Source: Rhizobium sp. FY34
GTDB lineage: Bacteria > Pseudomonadota > Alphaproteobacteria > Rhizobiales > Rhizobiaceae
Length of the DNA stretch: 64,000 nucleotides
NCBI RefSeq assembly: GCF_005222845.1
Contig: NZ_STFZ01000018.1
Location: 248,001 to 312,000 of the forward strand
Direction of reading: 5' to 3'
Numbering within the stretch: the stretch's first letter is position 1; each line of letters opens with the position of its first letter. Shown piece after piece: positions 62,238-64,000 of this stretch. A program made the position numbers and the translations under genes. A model generated the notes under the pieces. It had not been told where the DNA came from and searched no databases. It saw only the letters and a program-made list of their open reading frames with translations.

Positions 62238-63361
62238 TCGTCGTATTCCGCCTTTGCCGTCGAATCGAAGACAATTCCGCCGCCAACATTGAAGACTGCC
62301 CTGCCGCCGTTGAAAAGAGTGAGCGTGCGGATCGCCACTGAAAATCGCATGGGCCCTGCCGGATCGCAATAGCCGATGGCGCCGCAATAGATATCGCGCG
62401 GCCCGGTTTCTAATTCGCCCAGAATGCGCATGGCCCACATTTTCGGGGCGCCGGTGATGGAGCCGCAGGGAAACAGTGCCGACAGAATCTGCGGCAGGCC
62501 GATGCTGGGCAGGAGTTTTGCCCGCACATGGCTCACCATCTGGTGCACGGTCGGATAGGTCTCGATGGCAAACAGTTTCGGCACGGTGAGCGTGCCCACT
62601 TCAGAGATCACCGAGATATCATTGCGCAGCAGATCGACGATCATGCGGTTTTCGGCCTGCGTTTTTTCATCCGAGAGCATGGCGGCAATGATGGCCGCAT
62701 CCTCCTGCGCGTCCGCGCCGCGTGGTGCCGTGCCTTTCATCGGGTGCGTCTCGATCACGCCCTCATTATCCACCTTGAAGAACAGTTCTGGCGAGCGCGA
62801 CAGGATGATCGGCCCACCCAGATCAATCAGCGCGCCGTAATGCACCGGCTGGCGGGCTGTGAGTGACCAGAAGGCTGTGAGCGGATCGCCCTGCCAGCGG
62901 GCTGTTACCGGCATGGTCAGATTGGCCTGGTAGCAATCGCCGCGCCGCAGATGCGCATGCAGCCGGTCAAAGCGCGTGCGATAGGTTTCGAAATCCCAGC
63001 CCATTTCGACATCGGTGAGGAAGGGTGGCTTGCCATCGCTATCCGCAACCGTGGTTTCCACGGGGTTTGCCAGGGGATGGTCGCCTCTAGCAGGCGCATC
63101 GAAAATGCCCATGCAGACAAGCGGGGTTTCGCGATCCGGCACGATCAGCGGCGTCAGCTTCTCCTCGAAGACATGGCCTGCTTCATAGGAGAGATAGCCG
63201 GCAAGCCAGAGCCCGTCCTTGCGTGCCGCCTCCAGCCGCTCCAGCGCCGGCAGGATTTCCTCGGCCTTACGCGCCATGACGATTTCGCGCGGTCGGTCGA
63301 AGACAAGGCTCGTTCCTGCGCGGTCATCGCGGAAGAGGGCGTAGGGTGAATGAACTGACAT
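62165..63361 (-). CDS. pabB: Aminodeoxychorismate synthase component I
   Basis: 398 residues from ATG 63361. Chorismate-binding domain with CYQANLTMPVTARW, SPELFFKVDNEGVIETHPMKGTAPRG, ENRMIVDLLRNDIS and SITGAPKMWAMRILGELE. It aminates chorismate with ammonia from a glutaminase (PabA, not in this window). Overlaps pabC by 73 nt. The upstream extension to 63430 lacks a ribosome site. Confidence 0.95.
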   Translation of the reverse strand: MSVHSPYALFRDDRAGTSLVFDRPREIVMARKAEEILPALERLEAARKDGLWLAGYLSYEAGHVFEEKLTPLIVPDRETPLVCMGIFDAPARGDHPLANPVETTVADSDGKPPFLTDVEMGWDFETYRTRFDRLHAHLRRGDCYQANLTMPVTARWQGDPLTAFWSLTARQPVHYGALIDLGGPIILSRSPELFFKVDNEGVIETHPMKGTAPRGADAQEDAAIIAAMLSDEKTQAENRMIVDLLRNDISVISEVGTLTVPKLFAIETYPTVHQMVSHVRAKLLPSIGLPQILSALFPCGSITGAPKMWAMRILGELETGPRDIYCGAIGYCDPAGPMRFSVAIRTLTLFNGGRAVFNVGGGIVFDSTAKAEYDECLLKTRFAVSQQAGQPSRRPTSC

Positions 63362-63437
63362 GCCGTTGCAAAATTCCCGGTATCCTCCGCCCGCCGCTAT
63401 ATCCCAAGTCCGGGAGACGGCGGCGGGCATAGAGACG

Positions 63438-64000
63438 TTATACCCGATCCATGGCTTCCAGCTCGTCGATCAGGCCCTCAATCATCGAAAGCCCTTTCGA
63501 CCAGAAGGCTGGATCGGTGGCATCAAGGCCGAAGGGGGCCAGTAACTCGGAATGGTGCTTGGTGCCGCCGGCCTTCAGAAGCTCGAAATACTTTTCCTGG
63601 AACCCTTCCTCGGCATTCTGGTAGACGGCATAGAGCGAGTTCACCAGGCAATCGCCAAAGGCATAGGCATAGACATAGAAGGGCGAGTGGATGAAGTGGG
63701 GGATATAGGTCCACCAGGTCTCATAGCCTTCCGAGATCCTGATGGCCGGCCCGAGGCTTTCGCCCTGGACCGAGAGCCACAGTTCGCCGATCTGTTCGGC
63801 GGTCAGTTCGCCTTCCTTGCGCGCCGTGTGCAGCTTGCGCTCGAAATCGTAAAAGGCGATCTGGCGCACGACCGTGTTGATCATGTCCTCCACCTTCTGG
63901 GCGAGCATTGCCTTGCGCTCGCGCCTGTCAGTGGTCTTTTCCAGAAGCGCGCGGAAGGTCAGCATTTCGCCGAAGACAGAGGCCGTTTCGGCCAGTGTCA
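63438..64000 (-). CDS. pepF: Oligoendopeptidase F (M3 family), C-terminal part, cut by window end
   Basis: About 187 C-terminal residues; the gene runs beyond 64000. The visible part (ETASVFGEMLTFRALLEK, VRQIAFYDFERKLH, PHFIHSPFYVYAYAFGDCLVNSLYAVYQ, GGTKHHSELLAPFGLD) is the end of the PepF/M3B fold. The HExxH zinc motif is outside the window. A cytoplasmic metallopeptidase acting on short peptides. Stop 77 bp from the pabB start. Confidence 0.93.
   Translation of the reverse strand, partial: TLAETASVFGEMLTFRALLEKTTDRRERKAMLAQKVEDMINTVVRQIAFYDFERKLHTARKEGELTAEQIGELWLSVQGESLGPAIRISEGYETWWTYIPHFIHSPFYVYAYAFGDCLVNSLYAVYQNAEEGFQEKYFELLKAGGTKHHSELLAPFGLDATDPAFWSKGLSMIEGLIDELEAMDRV

Noticed and set aside
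62165..62438. Frameshifted pabB-pabC fusion
   Set aside because: Both proteins are complete at normal length with their own starts and stops, so two overlapping genes explain the data better than an error.

Overview
The window is chromosomal DNA of an alphaproteobacterium, most probably a member of the Rhizobiaceae (Rhizobium/Allorhizobium/Agrobacterium type). The evidence is gene content and order: eukaryotic-type glutamine synthetase glnII with a divergent gstI; cpdR, N-formylglutamate amidohydrolase, an MmgR-like sRNA, an IMPase-family phosphatase, a hydrolase and a small heat-shock gene in a row (an order I recall from Sinorhizobium meliloti); a Brucella-type Omp10 lipoprotein; homospermidine synthase; and GC-rich coding sequence. 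Genus assignment is inference; no database was searched.

Layout. 1-3145: glycogen genes glgP and the start of glgB. 3378-11420: a vWA/Tad-like secreted protein and a three-gene transglutaminase / ATP-grasp / alpha-E / DUF2126 operon. 11726-13390: the nitrogen-regulated divergent pair gstI/glnII with a clear sigma-54 promoter. 13472-16611: a CLC chloride channel whose leader carries a 221-bp MITE-like insertion, a Pro-rich secreted protein and a PH-domain protein. 16874-26684: a 9.76-kb integrative element in the tRNA-Val(GAC) gene. 26820-31159: cpdR, hutG-like gene, MmgR sRNA, hisN-like gene, hydrolase, and an Hsp20 gene behind an RpoH-like promoter and possible RNA thermometer. 31225-34979: transporter, LysR regulator, SnoaL-like protein, threonine aldolase. 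35409-42325: gltB and gltD, split by a vapBC toxin-antitoxin pair. 42399-50755: nucleoside deoxyribosyltransferase, cell-wall and envelope genes, galU, kpsF, NfeD/stomatin pair. 50889-52732: preQ1 riboswitch and queCDE. 52808-60402: metallo-hydrolase, hemH, a 5'-nucleotidase/LysM fusion, omp10, hss, a membrane protein. 60667-64000: pabB-pabC-DUF3445 operon and the end of pepF.

The integrative element is the most unusual region. It has integrase, an excisionase-like gene, an HTH gene, an HK97-type major capsid protein, an HK97-gp10-like protein and a possible Ntn-hydrolase-fold protein, but no recognisable terminase, portal, protease or tail genes, so it looks like a satellite or a reduced prophage. 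Between its structural and integration modules lies an opposite-strand cargo: a PIN-domain protein translationally coupled to an unrecognised 240-aa partner, then about 250 bp packed with eight inverted repeats (five of them exactly 23 nt long, two related pairs with compensatory changes), then a ribbon-helix-helix gene. That gene is divergent from a second ribbon-helix-helix gene across a three-copy palindromic operator.

Metabolically the window joins nitrogen assimilation (GSII plus GOGAT), glycogen turnover, folate (PABA), queuosine, haem and polyamine synthesis with envelope maintenance. Most function calls rest on motif recognition from memory; coordinates were read from the sequence.
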